Shown: positions 24,575-33,612 of the stretch, piece by piece
How the letters are laid out: the number at the start of each line of letters is the position of its first letter
Position numbering within the stretch: position 1 is the stretch's first letter
Assembly (NCBI GenBank): GCA_001885315.1
Contig: MLPZ01000006.1
Coordinates: 1-61,437, forward strand
Direction of reading: 5' to 3'
Source of the DNA: Treponema sp. CETP13
GTDB lineage: Bacteria; Spirochaetota; Spirochaetia; Treponematales; Treponemataceae
Length of the DNA: 61,437 nt
The notes under the pieces: generated by a model
What the model saw: the letters and a program-made list of their open reading frames with translations, nothing else
Database searches by the model: none
What the model was told of the DNA's origin: nothing
Program-made: the position numbers and the translations under genes

Positions 24575-27043
24575 GTGAGAACAGTTCAAAAAGTTGCATT
24601 AAGTTTATTATTATCAGTTTTCATATTTGCAGCATTTACAATTGTTGCCTTCTCTGGATTATTCTCGATTGTAGAAACTCGATTTTATCAACCTTCTAAG
24701 ACAGAAACCATTCAAAAAAATTTGGAAAAAATAGCTTTATCTCTTGATGATTATACTTCGTTGTATGAGGCTAGGTTTAATTCTTTTACTCAATTAGAAT
24801 CCTTAGCCACAGTAATGAATCCAATCCAAACAGAACAAGATATTTCAAATCGCATAGAAGCATATGGTCAATTAATAACAGGTGGAACAAAAGGGTTACT
24901 CGGAATTAGAGTTGTAAGAAGTGATGGAAAACATCTCGATTATAGTACTTTTTATTCAGATCTATTAAAACAACAATCAACAAAAATAGCTTATAATAAT
25001 TATACCGAGTTGTATATCAATGGACATTTAGAACTTCCATATGAAACAATTCAGTGTACACAGGATCAATCTTCTCGTATTATTTTTGATACGCAAAATA
25101 ATAGGATTTTATATGCATACCCTTTCTATGATCAAAATAAACTATATCGTGGAACTGTGTTTTTTTATGTAAAAAGTTCTGACTTTGAACGGTATTTGCG
25201 GGATACAAATGTTATTGGCATAACTGATGAATATATTTTGGCGGGCTCTCTTGAGTATCCAGCATTTATAAAAGGGTTTGAGCCATCTTTACAAGAAAGC
25301 ATGAATGACTTTTTGGTGAAAAATTGGGATCAAGGAATTTTAAATAATGTAAAATTTAAAAACGAAGGTTCAATTTCTACTACTAGCACAGGAAGTACAG
25401 AAACACGTTCTACTTCTGATGAGCCAGCGTGGCTACTTTTTACGAATACAAAGTCAAAAACAGGAGTTTATATTTCAGCTTTGTATTCGGAAGATATATT
25501 TGTTTTCCCTATCGCTGTTAAAATAGTTCTTCTTGTGTGTGTTTTTATAACAGGGTTTCTTGGCATTTTTTTATTGTTTAATCTAAAACAGGATGATATG
25601 ACCATAATTAGAAATAGGGTTAAACGTTTTCAATTTGCATTGCTTTCGGAATATGTTACAAAAAACACTGATGATTGGTCTAAGATTAAACAAGAAATTG
25701 AAAGTCAAAAGCAAGAAGTCAATAAAAATGTACGTAGAAGTTTAGGACATCGAGCTAAAAAACACAGTAAAGAACTTGATGAATTATTAGATCAAAGTTG
25801 GTTTGAATTAATTTCTGCTGTTTCGTCTCGCGCAGGAGCAACTACAGGCAAGCAAAATTATGTTTTTTCAGAGCATGATACTAAAAAAGCATCCTCTTTA
25901 GATATGGAAGAAATTCGTAGTTTGTTAGAGCAGCTTATTTCTGGTGGAAAACTTCAAATGCCAGAAAAAGCACAAGTAGTTGCAGAATCACCGAAAAAAA
26001 CACTAGAAGAAGCCGAAGAAGCCGGTGAGCTAGAAGAAGCAGAAGAAGTCGGAGAGCTAGAGGAAGCCGAAGAAGCTAGCGAACTAGAAGAAGCCGAAGC
26101 GGTTGGTGAAGTTGAAGAAGTCGAAGAAGCCGGTGAAGTTGAAGAACTGGAAGAAGCCGAAGCGGTTGGTGAAGTTGGTGAACTAGAAGAAGTAGAAGAA
26201 GTCGGTGAAGTTAGCGAACTAGAGGAAGCAGAAGAAGTTGGCGAACTTGAGGAAGCCGAAGAAGCTAGCGAACTTGAGGAAGCCGGTGAAGTCGAAGAGC
26301 TAGAGGAAGCAGAAGAAGTTGGCGAACTGGAAGAAGTCGGTGAAGTTAGCGAACTAGAAGAAGCCGAAGAAGTCGGAGAGCTAGAAGAAGCCGAAGCGGT
26401 TGGTGAAGTTGGTGAACTGGAAGAAGTAGAAGAAGTCGGTGAAGTCGAAGAGCTAGAGGAAGCAGAAGAAGTTGGTGAACTTGAGGAAGCCGGTGAAGTT
26501 GGCGAACTTGAGGAAGCCGGTGAAGCCGAAGCTGTTGATTCTTCTCTTTTGGATAACAAAATTTCTGATCAAGAATTGTCTGAAGTTCTTTCGGAAGAGA
26601 CATGTATAGGTAAACAAAACGATACTCTTTATAGTTTAGGTACAGAGAAAATATCAAGTGATTATTTAGTAGATTTTAATTTTAAAAGCCCTGACTTTTC
26701 AGATTTAGATGATAATGATCAAGATAATGCTGTTTCTTTTATTCAAGATACAAATAACATTGTTACAGAAGACGTTAGTGATGTTGATGATGTTAAAATA
26801 TTTGATATGCTTCCTTTTAGTTTTACCATCAATTTTGCAGGTGAAAATCCATTACAAAAAATGGAAAAATTTGGGCTAACGTTTAATTACACTGAGAGTG
26901 GTGAGAAAATAATAAAAGGGCAAGAATCTACTATCCAAGAAAAAGAAGGTTTATTTACTATCAATAAAAACTTGCCATTAAATGAGGTTAAAATAGATAG
27001 TAATTTTAAGAATTTAGTAGATTCTATTTTGCATAAAAATTAG
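24575..27043 (+). CDS. Membrane-anchored protein with extracytoplasmic sensor-like domain and long acidic repeat
   Basis: The GTG start is preceded by AAGGAG. Order: first membrane segment (about residues 7-29), a periplasmic domain of about 280 residues resembling a Cache-type sensor in layout, a second membrane segment (about 309-335), then a cytosolic part of nearly 490 residues. The cytosolic part has a basic helical stretch and an acidic repeat of Glu/Ala/Val/Gly/Leu blocks (about 477-653, units such as ELEEAEEVG), then an acidic C-terminal region. No histidine kinase, HAMP or MCP signalling domain is visible. It may be a sensor or scaffold; the function is unknown. It is convergent with ccsA and overlaps it by four bases. 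Confidence 0.75.
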   Translation: MRTVQKVALSLLLSVFIFAAFTIVAFSGLFSIVETRFYQPSKTETIQKNLEKIALSLDDYTSLYEARFNSFTQLESLATVMNPIQTEQDISNRIEAYGQLITGGTKGLLGIRVVRSDGKHLDYSTFYSDLLKQQSTKIAYNNYTELYINGHLELPYETIQCTQDQSSRIIFDTQNNRILYAYPFYDQNKLYRGTVFFYVKSSDFERYLRDTNVIGITDEYILAGSLEYPAFIKGFEPSLQESMNDFLVKNWDQGILNNVKFKNEGSISTTSTGSTETRSTSDEPAWLLFTNTKSKTGVYISALYSEDIFVFPIAVKIVLLVCVFITGFLGIFLLFNLKQDDMTIIRNRVKRFQFALLSEYVTKNTDDWSKIKQEIESQKQEVNKNVRRSLGHRAKKHSKELDELLDQSWFELISAVSSRAGATTGKQNYVFSEHDTKKASSLDMEEIRSLLEQLISGGKLQMPEKAQVVAESPKKTLEEAEEAGELEEAEEVGELEEAEEASELEEAEAVGEVEEVEEAGEVEELEEAEAVGEVGELEEVEEVGEVSELEEAEEVGELEEAEEASELEEAGEVEELEEAEEVGELEEVGEVSELEEAEEVGELEEAEAVGEVGELEEVEEVGEVEELEEAEEVGELEEAGEVGELEEAGEAEAVDSSLLDNKISDQELSEVLSEETCIGKQNDTLYSLGTEKISSDYLVDFNFKSPDFSDLDDNDQDNAVSFIQDTNNIVTEDVSDVDDVKIFDMLPFSFTINFAGENPLQKMEKFGLTFNYTESGEKIIKGQESTIQEKEGLFTINKNLPLNEVKIDSNFKNLVDSILHKN
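26005..26535 (+). repeat. Degenerate tandem repeat encoding acidic ELEEAEEVG-type units
   Basis: About 530 bases consist of 9- to 21-base units, such as gaagaagccgaagaagtcgg, in variable order. All unit lengths are multiples of three, so the frame is kept. Larger blocks recur, for example gaagcggttggtgaagtt at three places. Such sequence is prone to slippage and recombination, so length probably varies between strains. Confidence 0.88.
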
Positions 27044-27837
27044 CGGTAACTATGTAAGCCACTCATAAGATAATTTACACCAAAGAAAGTAAACATAGCT
27101 ACAAAAAAACCTATAACTACAAGAGCTGGCATTAATTTGCTGGTATGTTTTCTTCCTAGTCTTAAATGCAAATACAGAGTATAAACAAGCCATGTAATAA
27201 GAGCCCATGTTTCTTTTGGATCCCAGCTCCACCAACTGCCCCATGCATGTTCAGCCCAAATCATACCAAAAATAAGAGCCCCAATTGTAAAAATAGGGTA
27301 CCCAATTGCTACAGTTGTATAAGTAATTCTATCATATTCTTTCATTTTATTTGTATCTTTTGTGCACAATTGCATGAGTGCCGTTACAAAGGCTACTGCA
27401 AAAAAAGATTCTCCAACAATTGTAAAAGAAACGTGTAGGACTAACCAGATTGATTGTAATGCTGGAATAGGTGGTTTTATGTCTGAAGGACAAAGAGGGG
27501 AAGAACTAAGCATTATTAATAGAGTAGTAAGTAATGTTCCTCCAAAAATAATATATTTTTTTGAAATCATTTTTTTATTAAATGCATACCAAGAAGTTAT
27601 GCATGCTATGAATCCTGCAAAGAAAACCAATGTTTCATACATATTTGTAATAGCAATCGAATGGATTACTATGCTTCTGTATAAAATATTAGTTAATAAA
27701 AGAAGACCAGTAAGTAATACTAAATATTTTGTTATAGGGTCGAGTTTAGAGGTCTTTTTTAATAAAAAGATAATTTGTATGACAAGTGCGACTATTGTTA
27801 GTCCAAATGATCCAAGTAACATGGTTTGTGAAAACAT
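27040..27837 (-). CDS. ccsA: Cytochrome c biogenesis protein CcsA/ResC
   Basis: The 265-residue multi-pass membrane protein has the haem-handling WWD motif WGSWWSWDPKETWA near the C-terminus, and conserved histidines in flanking segments. In System II cytochrome c maturation, CcsA and ResB together move haem to the outside and attach it to CXXCH motifs. AGGAG precedes the ATG. ResB is encoded immediately upstream on the same strand. The length suits CcsA rather than the larger CcmF of System I. Confidence 0.92.
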   Translation of the reverse strand: MFSQTMLLGSFGLTIVALVIQIIFLLKKTSKLDPITKYLVLLTGLLLLTNILYRSIVIHSIAITNMYETLVFFAGFIACITSWYAFNKKMISKKYIIFGGTLLTTLLIMLSSSPLCPSDIKPPIPALQSIWLVLHVSFTIVGESFFAVAFVTALMQLCTKDTNKMKEYDRITYTTVAIGYPIFTIGALIFGMIWAEHAWGSWWSWDPKETWALITWLVYTLYLHLRLGRKHTSKLMPALVVIGFFVAMFTFFGVNYLMSGLHSYR

Positions 27838-27906
27838 TATGTGCTCCTAAAAAAAAGAAATATATGTACGATGATTATTTTTGTTCAGATGTAATGATAA
27901 ATTAAG

Positions 27907-28899
27907 TTAATCAAGTTCTTTTGATGCATCAGTAAACTTTTGAAAATATGTGATTAATACTCCAATTCCTGCAAATATTGCTCCTAAAAGAACCAAGATA
28001 AACCCTCTATCTTTTACAATGTTTATGACGGAACTATGGACTGTTTTAAATTCTTTTATTCGATAACCAGAAATTTCATCTCCTGCTTTTACTTGAAGTA
28101 CATTTTTTGTTTGGTTGTTTTTTACAAGAACGTGGGCTGTTTGATTCTCTTTGTTATATAACATAAATACAATGGATGTATCTTGATTGTTTATTTGATC
28201 TCCTTGATATAAATCCCATATAGTATCTGATGAAGAAATATTTTGTAAGACCATTTGAGGAGTTTCACTGTATCCTTGTAAATAATATTTTGAGCCATTT
28301 TTTGTATATGGATGATTAACCATTGTTGTTACATGATCCGCAAGAATTTCATTTGAATTCGATTCTAAATTTTTTTGTAATAACGAAAATGTTGCTGACC
28401 AAAAAGAAGGTCTATTATCTGAATATAATTCTTGGGTAGCTTCATGTACTTGCAAAATAAGTCCGTTTGCTAATTGTGTTGATTTTCCTTCTTCAAGTTG
28501 AATAAGTTCTGTCGTTTTTGTTGTCATCGAAACAATAGCCCCAATTCCGAGAATTAATAAACCTGTATGCATTATATCGACACCAAAACGACGATGTGAT
28601 GTTTTTTTTAATTGTGTGGTAAAACGGGTGATTGTACAAAGCAATAAATTAAATAAAAAAAGAACTCCTGGAAGCACGAGCCATTTGCTTGTAAAAATAT
28701 GATCTAAGGAATGACGTGTTATAAATTCTGCTCCTGATTTTCCATATTTATCAAAATAATCAATATAAACGCCATTTTGAGGTATTATTCCACCAATAAT
28801 ACATACACAAGCAATAATGAGTATTAGAGCAATTGCTAATTTTACTGATCTAAAAAAATTAAAGATAGTATTAATATAAGATTCTGTAGTATGAAGCAT
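27907..28899 (-). CDS. resB: Cytochrome c biogenesis protein ResB/Ccs1
   Basis: The 330-residue protein has N-terminal membrane segments (FFRSVKLAIALILIIACVCI), FNLLLCTITRF, a periplasmic domain of about 170 residues, and a last membrane segment (FILVLLGAIFAGIGVLITYF). This is the ResB layout, and a CcsA gene follows 69 bases downstream. The pair would form the haem lyase of System II. AAGGAAA lies before the start. Sequence is divergent, so part of the call rests on the neighbour. Confidence 0.8.
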   Translation of the reverse strand: MLHTTESYINTIFNFFRSVKLAIALILIIACVCIIGGIIPQNGVYIDYFDKYGKSGAEFITRHSLDHIFTSKWLVLPGVLFLFNLLLCTITRFTTQLKKTSHRRFGVDIMHTGLLILGIGAIVSMTTKTTELIQLEEGKSTQLANGLILQVHEATQELYSDNRPSFWSATFSLLQKNLESNSNEILADHVTTMVNHPYTKNGSKYYLQGYSETPQMVLQNISSSDTIWDLYQGDQINNQDTSIVFMLYNKENQTAHVLVKNNQTKNVLQVKAGDEISGYRIKEFKTVHSSVINIVKDRGFILVLLGAIFAGIGVLITYFQKFTDASKELD

Positions 28900-28954
28900 A
28901 TAACAACTATTTCCTTAGGAATGTTAGGGAAAAACGTAAAGGGTAGTTAAAAGA

Positions 28955-28987
28955 AGAAACATTTCCAAATAAAATGGAAATGTTTCT
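28955..28987 (-). terminator. Strong hairpin after the cytochrome gene
   Basis: A perfect 13-base stem (agaaacatttcca / tggaaatgtttct) with a 7-base loop lies 27 bases past the cytochrome stop. On the minus strand it is followed by tcttttaa. It separates the cytochrome gene from resB. Confidence 0.75.
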
Positions 28988-29013
28988 ATGATTTACTTAA
29001 AAGCAATTATAAT

Positions 29014-29829
29014 TTAGTAGTCCATATGACCGTCATGGCAACTTAAGCAATCCATTTTAGGTTTACCTACAGTACCACTGTGACAACGGAAACAACTTTC
29101 TTGCATTGGGCTATAAGCAGCAACATATTTTATAGTTCCTGCAAAATAATCATTTAAAAGCTCTGCAGCTTTTGCAGCAGCATCACCAGTGACACGGGCA
29201 CAACGTTCAAGTCGTTTTTTATCATTTTCTGCAATACCAGAAGCTTTACACCAGTTTGCAACTGAAGCATGGCATAAAGGTGATGAAGCTACTGATTGAG
29301 GTAAATCAATAGCAGGATACTCTTTTGTTGTTCGTGTATAATTTCCAGCTGCTCCTATTTTATTAGCTTCGTCTGTTGGAAGTTGAGCGTTTGAATACCA
29401 GTATAATAATTCATTACATACTTTTGAAATATCTTTGTTAGGAACAACGGTAGCAATGGCAGCACATGCACCATTTTCAGCACCACAAATGGTTCCCCAT
29501 CCAGCAATACCTGCTCCACCATAACGCATTGTTCGATATTGAACGTCTTCATATGGTCCACCAATTAAATCACGGAGTGCACTCATAATTGCATAATAGG
29601 CTCCGTAACAACATCCACCGACATAATAACCCTCATGGCCTCGTATTAGTACATCTTTAGTGTCCAGAGTTTTATAAGGAAGGGGGTCTTCAGTTACAAC
29701 AGGTTCAGCAGCACTTGTAAGTGCGATTCCACCTACGACAGCACCTGTGGCAATACCAGCACCTTTAATAAATGTACGTCGAGAAATTGATTTCTCAAGA
29801 AGATTTGTCTCTTTATTAGTTTTGACCAT
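29014..29829 (-). CDS. Tat-exported dihaem split-Soret-type cytochrome c
   Basis: The 271-residue product begins with a twin-arginine signal (SRRTFIKGAG, R17-R18) followed by a hydrophobic stretch. The body has the C_GCAxxG_C_C-type cysteine pattern (GGCCYGAYYAI and GTICGAENGACAAI). The C-terminus carries two haem-attachment motifs, CFRCH (246-250) and CLSCH (261-265). This combination is that of split-Soret cytochrome c, known from Desulfovibrio. It is a periplasmic electron carrier or reductase of uncertain partner. GGAGG precedes the ATG. The tat genes lie divergently upstream and the haem-lyase genes downstream. Confidence 0.87.
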   Translation of the reverse strand: MVKTNKETNLLEKSISRRTFIKGAGIATGAVVGGIALTSAAEPVVTEDPLPYKTLDTKDVLIRGHEGYYVGGCCYGAYYAIMSALRDLIGGPYEDVQYRTMRYGGAGIAGWGTICGAENGACAAIATVVPNKDISKVCNELLYWYSNAQLPTDEANKIGAAGNYTRTTKEYPAIDLPQSVASSPLCHASVANWCKASGIAENDKKRLERCARVTGDAAAKAAELLNDYFAGTIKYVAAYSPMQESCFRCHSGTVGKPKMDCLSCHDGHMDY

Positions 29830-29951
29830 ATGTCCTCCAAAATACTATAATATAATTATTTATCTATTATATCGAATCTCTATTTTATTGTAAAGGATTT
29901 TGTTCTATAGACTATTCTTTTTTGTAATAATTTAATATATTATACTAACGT
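29830..29951. promoter_or_regulatory. Divergent promoter region, cytochrome / tat genes
   Basis: These 122 very AT-rich bases separate the Tat-substrate cytochrome (minus strand) from tatC (plus strand), so they must hold promoters in both directions. A tatact box at about 29939-29944 could be a -10 element for tatC. No operator is evident. Confidence 0.4.
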
Positions 29952-30788
29952 ATGGAAAAAGAAATGAGTATACTAGAGCATATTCGCGATTTACGAAAAA
30001 GCATTTTGTGGGCTTTAGTTTCAATAGTTGTCGGTTTCGTTGTTGTTTTGTATTTTTTTGATTCTGTAATTGTATTCTTGTATACACCTTTGTTACCCCT
30101 TGCTGGGAATGGAACAGTTTCCGAAAATGTATCCTCATTAAATGACACATTGTTTATTACTAATTTACTTGAAGGTTTTACAACAAAAATTGGTATTTCT
30201 TTGTTTGGAGGAGTTATAATTGCTTTGCCTGTAATAGTTTATGCACTATTACGCTTTATCTTCCCTGCTTTGACAAAAAGAGAAAGAAGTACTGTATTGA
30301 TTGCTTTAATATTTTGTTCACTTTTTGCATTTGTTGGATTTTATTATGGTTATGTTGTAATTTTACCGTTTGCAGTGAAATTCTTAACAGGGGCAGGATT
30401 TATACCCGAAGATGTAGGCGTTCTTTTAAATTATAAGGAAAGTGTTTATTTTATTTTTAAGTTTGTTCTTATAATGCTTCTTGTATTCCAATTTCCTGTT
30501 ATATTATGTGTTCTTATGGCATTAAAAATATTAGATAGAAAACAACTTCTACACGCATCTCGGTATGTAATAGTGGGAATTTTTCTTGTTTGTGCTATTT
30601 TGACACCTCCCGATATTTTTTCACAAATATCAGTAGCACTTCCTCTTATTTCGTTATATTATGTTTCTATTCTTGTTGCATATATTTTTCATTTTGGAAT
30701 TGATCCTACACAAGAATCTAAGGCTAAAACAAATAATGATAAGAAGGATGAGGTGAATATAAAAAAAATTCAAAAGGATGATGAATAG
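29952..30788 (+). CDS. tatC: Twin-arginine translocase subunit TatC
   Basis: The 278-residue polytopic protein has about six membrane segments. The conserved N-terminus ILEHIRDLRKSI corresponds to the TatC signal-binding region, and LLVFQFPVILCVLMAL and ILTPPDIFSQ follow. TatC recognises the RR signal peptide of folded proteins for export. A second in-frame ATG at 29964 is possible. A charged tail (KAKTNNDKKDEVNIKKIQK) ends the protein. tatB and tatA follow. Confidence 0.93.
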   Translation: MEKEMSILEHIRDLRKSILWALVSIVVGFVVVLYFFDSVIVFLYTPLLPLAGNGTVSENVSSLNDTLFITNLLEGFTTKIGISLFGGVIIALPVIVYALLRFIFPALTKRERSTVLIALIFCSLFAFVGFYYGYVVILPFAVKFLTGAGFIPEDVGVLLNYKESVYFIFKFVLIMLLVFQFPVILCVLMALKILDRKQLLHASRYVIVGIFLVCAILTPPDIFSQISVALPLISLYYVSILVAYIFHFGIDPTQESKAKTNNDKKDEVNIKKIQKDDE

Positions 30789-30791
30789 TCT

Positions 30792-31202
30792 ATGTTTAAT
30801 ATTGGTCTTCCTGAACTTGGAGTTGTTTTACTTGCGGTGATAATTGCAGTAAAACCAGAAAATTTACCGGACTTTCTTAGAAAAATGAGAAAGGTATATA
30901 AAATGATTAAAGATGCTGTTATACGTTTTCGAACGGAATTAAACAAGATTGAAAAAGGTATTCAATCTGAGCTTGATGAGCTGGATATAATTGATGCAAA
31001 AAATAGCACTCAAAAGGGAGTAAAAAAACAGCAAGTAGAAAAAATATCTGTTCAAACAAAAGCAGATACAAAACTTGAAACAGAAAATAAGCCGTCTGTT
31101 TCTATAGAAGAACAAGATACAGTGAAAAGCACTTCTTTGGAAACTGAAAATGGTATCGAAGAATCCAAAGGAGTTAGTGCAAGCAATTGGTACGATGAAT
31201 AA
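30792..31202 (+). CDS. tatB: Sec-independent translocase subunit TatB-like
   Basis: The 136-residue protein has one N-terminal membrane segment (IGLPELGVVLLAVIIAV), a Pro-containing hinge (KPENLPDFLRKMRKVYKMI), an amphipathic helix and a long charged C-terminal tail. This matches the TatB design of LPE/G-containing segment plus helix. It begins three bases after tatC. TatA and TatB are similar, so the B assignment rests on length, the Glu in the membrane segment and gene order. Confidence 0.82.
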   Translation: MFNIGLPELGVVLLAVIIAVKPENLPDFLRKMRKVYKMIKDAVIRFRTELNKIEKGIQSELDELDIIDAKNSTQKGVKKQQVEKISVQTKADTKLETENKPSVSIEEQDTVKSTSLETENGIEESKGVSASNWYDE

Positions 31203-31241
31203 CGTGTCAATGAAATATAAATTAGTATAAGGAGTAATAAA

Positions 31242-31439
31242 ATGATAGGAACAACAGAAATCGTAGTAATCGCTCTAGTGATTTTAGTTTTATTTGGAGC
31301 AAGCGCAATACCCAAATTTGCAAAATCTCTTGGTGAAGCAAAAAAAGAATACAAAAATGCAACGGCTGATGATGAGCCAAAAGAAGCTGCAAAAAAAGTA
31401 GAAACAGCAAAAGATGATAAAAAAGAAGAATCAAAATAG
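31242..31439 (+). CDS. tatA: Sec-independent translocase subunit TatA
   Basis: The 65-residue protein has the TatA pattern: short membrane helix (TEIVVIALVILVLFGASAIP), the FG hinge, amphipathic helix (KFAKSLGEAKKEY) and an Ala/Lys/Glu tail. TatA oligomers form the export passage. AAGGAG precedes the ATG. With tatC and tatB it completes a three-component Tat system. Confidence 0.92.
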   Translation: MIGTTEIVVIALVILVLFGASAIPKFAKSLGEAKKEYKNATADDEPKEAAKKVETAKDDKKEESK

Positions 31440-31456
31440 TATAAAGAGAGAGAAAA

Positions 31457-31864
31457 ATGAAAAACTCAGCAGAATTAGTAGTAAGAACATATGAATGTGA
31501 TTCATATAGCCATGTAAATAATGCAAATTATTTAAACTATCTTGAATATGGCCGTATGGAATATTTACATGCAATCAATTTCGATTACAAAGGATTAATT
31601 GCTGCAGGGTATTATTTGTATATTACACGAATAGATATAAGTTATAAAGTTTCAGCTGTTCTTGATGATAAATTGTTTGTTGAATGTGAACCTAAAAAGT
31701 TTGGTAAAGTTTCTGGTAAATTTCATCAAAGAGTAATTAGAGAGGATGGAACTGTTTGTGCAGAAGCTGATGTTTTTTGGGCTATAGTGTCGGCAGAGAC
31801 AAGACGGCCTGTAAAATTTCCACAAGAATTTTATGTTTCTGGACTTGAACCTGATGACAAATAA
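31457..31864 (+). CDS. Acyl-CoA thioesterase, 4HBT/YbgC-type hotdog fold
   Basis: The 135-residue protein has the catalytic region YECDSYSHVNNANYLNYLEY, with the conserved Asp and HVNNxxY, and ends as hotdog thioesterases do. It would hydrolyse short or medium acyl-CoA or act on envelope lipid precursors, as YbgC does. It lies 17 bases after tatA and 16 bases before metN, so it may be carried on either transcript. The link to those systems is probably only positional. Confidence 0.82.
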   Translation: MKNSAELVVRTYECDSYSHVNNANYLNYLEYGRMEYLHAINFDYKGLIAAGYYLYITRIDISYKVSAVLDDKLFVECEPKKFGKVSGKFHQRVIREDGTVCAEADVFWAIVSAETRRPVKFPQEFYVSGLEPDDK

Positions 31865-31880
31865 CGATTTGGAGTCTTAA

Positions 31881-32903
31881 ATGCAGATAAAGCTTGAAAA
31901 GCTCGAAAAAACCTATACAACACAAAACAATTCTTCTGTTCATGCGGTAAATGATATTAGTTTATCGATTCCAGAAAACATTATTTATGGTATTATAGGA
32001 CAAAGTGGAGCAGGAAAATCTTCTTTAGTTAGATTAATAAGTCTTTTAGAAAAACCAGACTCAGGGTTTGTTTATTATGATAATAAACGGGTTGATAATC
32101 TTGTTCATAATGAGCTTATCTTACAAAGACGACAGATAGGAATGATTTTTCAAAATTTTAATTTACTATCGTCACGTACTGCAGCTAAAAATGTAGCATA
32201 TCCTTTGGAAATTTGCAAAAAACCGAAAGAGGAAATTGAAAAACGAGTTGTTGAATTATTAGATCTTGTTGGATTAAAAGATCGAGCAAATGCACCAATC
32301 AGTACACTTTCTGGTGGACAAAAACAACGTATAGCAATAGCTCGTGCTCTTGCAAATAATCCTTCAATTTTGTTTTGTGATGAAGCTACAAGTGCTTTGG
32401 ATCCTCAAACAACACGAAGTATTCTACAATTACTTAAAAATATTCAAAAGAAAATGAATCTTACTGTTGTCATGATAACTCATCAGATGGAAGTAGTTCG
32501 AGATGCCTGCGAGCAAGTTGCAGTACTTGATGAAGGTAAAGTTGTAGAGGTTGGTTCTGTAGAAGATTTATTTTCACATCCTAAGACAACAGTTACAAAA
32601 GAATTTTTATCACATTTGACTGAAAACACAGAAGGTCTTGTTCGCTGGTCAGATAAAGGAGGACGTTACATTCTTCGCTTTATTGGTGAGAAGACTGGAG
32701 AGCCTGTTTTGAGTAATTTAGCAAAAAAATTTGATATTGAATACAATATTCGTGCTGGTGGTATTCAGCATTTGCCAACAGATGATATAGGGACAATGGT
32801 TATTGATATTACAGGGGTTCCTCAGGAATGTACAAAGGCAATAGAATATTTAAAAGAAAACGGTGTTCTTGTTGAAGAAGCTCTAGCTAAGGAGAATGCA
32901 TAA
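31881..32903 (+). CDS. metN: Methionine ABC transporter, ATP-binding subunit
   Basis: The 340-residue protein has Walker A (GQSGAGKSS), the ABC signature LSGGQKQRIAIARAL and Walker B (ILFCDEATSALD). A C-terminal NIL/ACT-like domain of about 90 residues follows, which in MetN binds methionine and inhibits transport. It powers import of methionine. GGAG precedes the ATG. The stop overlaps the metI start (TAATG). There is no SAM-riboswitch-sized leader upstream. Confidence 0.93.
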   Translation: MQIKLEKLEKTYTTQNNSSVHAVNDISLSIPENIIYGIIGQSGAGKSSLVRLISLLEKPDSGFVYYDNKRVDNLVHNELILQRRQIGMIFQNFNLLSSRTAAKNVAYPLEICKKPKEEIEKRVVELLDLVGLKDRANAPISTLSGGQKQRIAIARALANNPSILFCDEATSALDPQTTRSILQLLKNIQKKMNLTVVMITHQMEVVRDACEQVAVLDEGKVVEVGSVEDLFSHPKTTVTKEFLSHLTENTEGLVRWSDKGGRYILRFIGEKTGEPVLSNLAKKFDIEYNIRAGGIQHLPTDDIGTMVIDITGVPQECTKAIEYLKENGVLVEEALAKENA

Positions 32904-33565
32904 TGGATTGGAATCAGTTATTTTCGCTTGTAGGTGTATCAACATGGCAAACGCTTATAATGGTTTTTTGGTCAACAGTATTTTCCGTTGTGTTAGGCTT
33001 GCCGTTAGGTATCTTATTATGCACTGCTGATCCTCTGAGTGGTATAAAACCACGACCTATGCTATATCAAGTTGTAACACGTATTGTTAATGTTTTGAGA
33101 TCTTTTCCTTTTATTATTTTAATGATTTTACTTTTCCCTTTATCTAGAATTATTATTGGAACTAGTATAGGTACAGTTGCTACTATTGTGCCTCTTTCTA
33201 TAGCCGCAGCTCCATTTGTTGCGCGTGTTATTGAAACATCATTAAAAGAAGTTGACCCTGGAGTTGTTCAAGCAGCGCGAGCCATGGGCTCAACAAACAG
33301 TCAAATAATTTGGAAAGTTTTATTGCCCGAAGCAATGCCTTCGTTAATTGCTGGAATTACTCTTACGATAATAAATCTTATAGGATATTCGGCAATGGCT
33401 GGAGCCATCGGTGGAGGTGGTCTTGGAGATTTGGCTATTAGGTATGGGTACCAACGTTTTCGAATTGATATTATGATTGTTTCTGTTATTGTTATTTTAG
33501 TTATGGTAGAAGTTGTTCAAGTTATAGGAACAAAATTAGCCGATAGACTATTGATAAAACGTTAA
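32903..33565 (+). CDS. metI: Methionine ABC transporter, permease subunit
   Basis: The 220-residue membrane protein has about five membrane segments and the EAA-loop (EVDPGVVQAARAMGSTNSQI) that contacts the ATPase. Length and sequence match MetI. It is translationally coupled to metN by a one-base overlap and followed by the binding protein. Confidence 0.93.
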   Translation: MDWNQLFSLVGVSTWQTLIMVFWSTVFSVVLGLPLGILLCTADPLSGIKPRPMLYQVVTRIVNVLRSFPFIILMILLFPLSRIIIGTSIGTVATIVPLSIAAAPFVARVIETSLKEVDPGVVQAARAMGSTNSQIIWKVLLPEAMPSLIAGITLTIINLIGYSAMAGAIGGGGLGDLAIRYGYQRFRIDIMIVSVIVILVMVEVVQVIGTKLADRLLIKR

Positions 33566-33612
33566 AATTAATAGAATATATTCTTGAAAGTGAAAATTTT
33601 GTGGAGGCAAAA

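Noticed and set aside
25954-26559. 201-codon minus-strand frame rich in Ser, Ala, Thr and Pro
   Set aside because: It is the antisense of the acidic tandem repeat; its openness follows from the repeat codons, and it has no ribosome binding site.
31865-31880. Possible SAM or methionine riboswitch before metN
   Set aside because: Only 16 bases separate metN from the upstream gene, too short for any known S-box.
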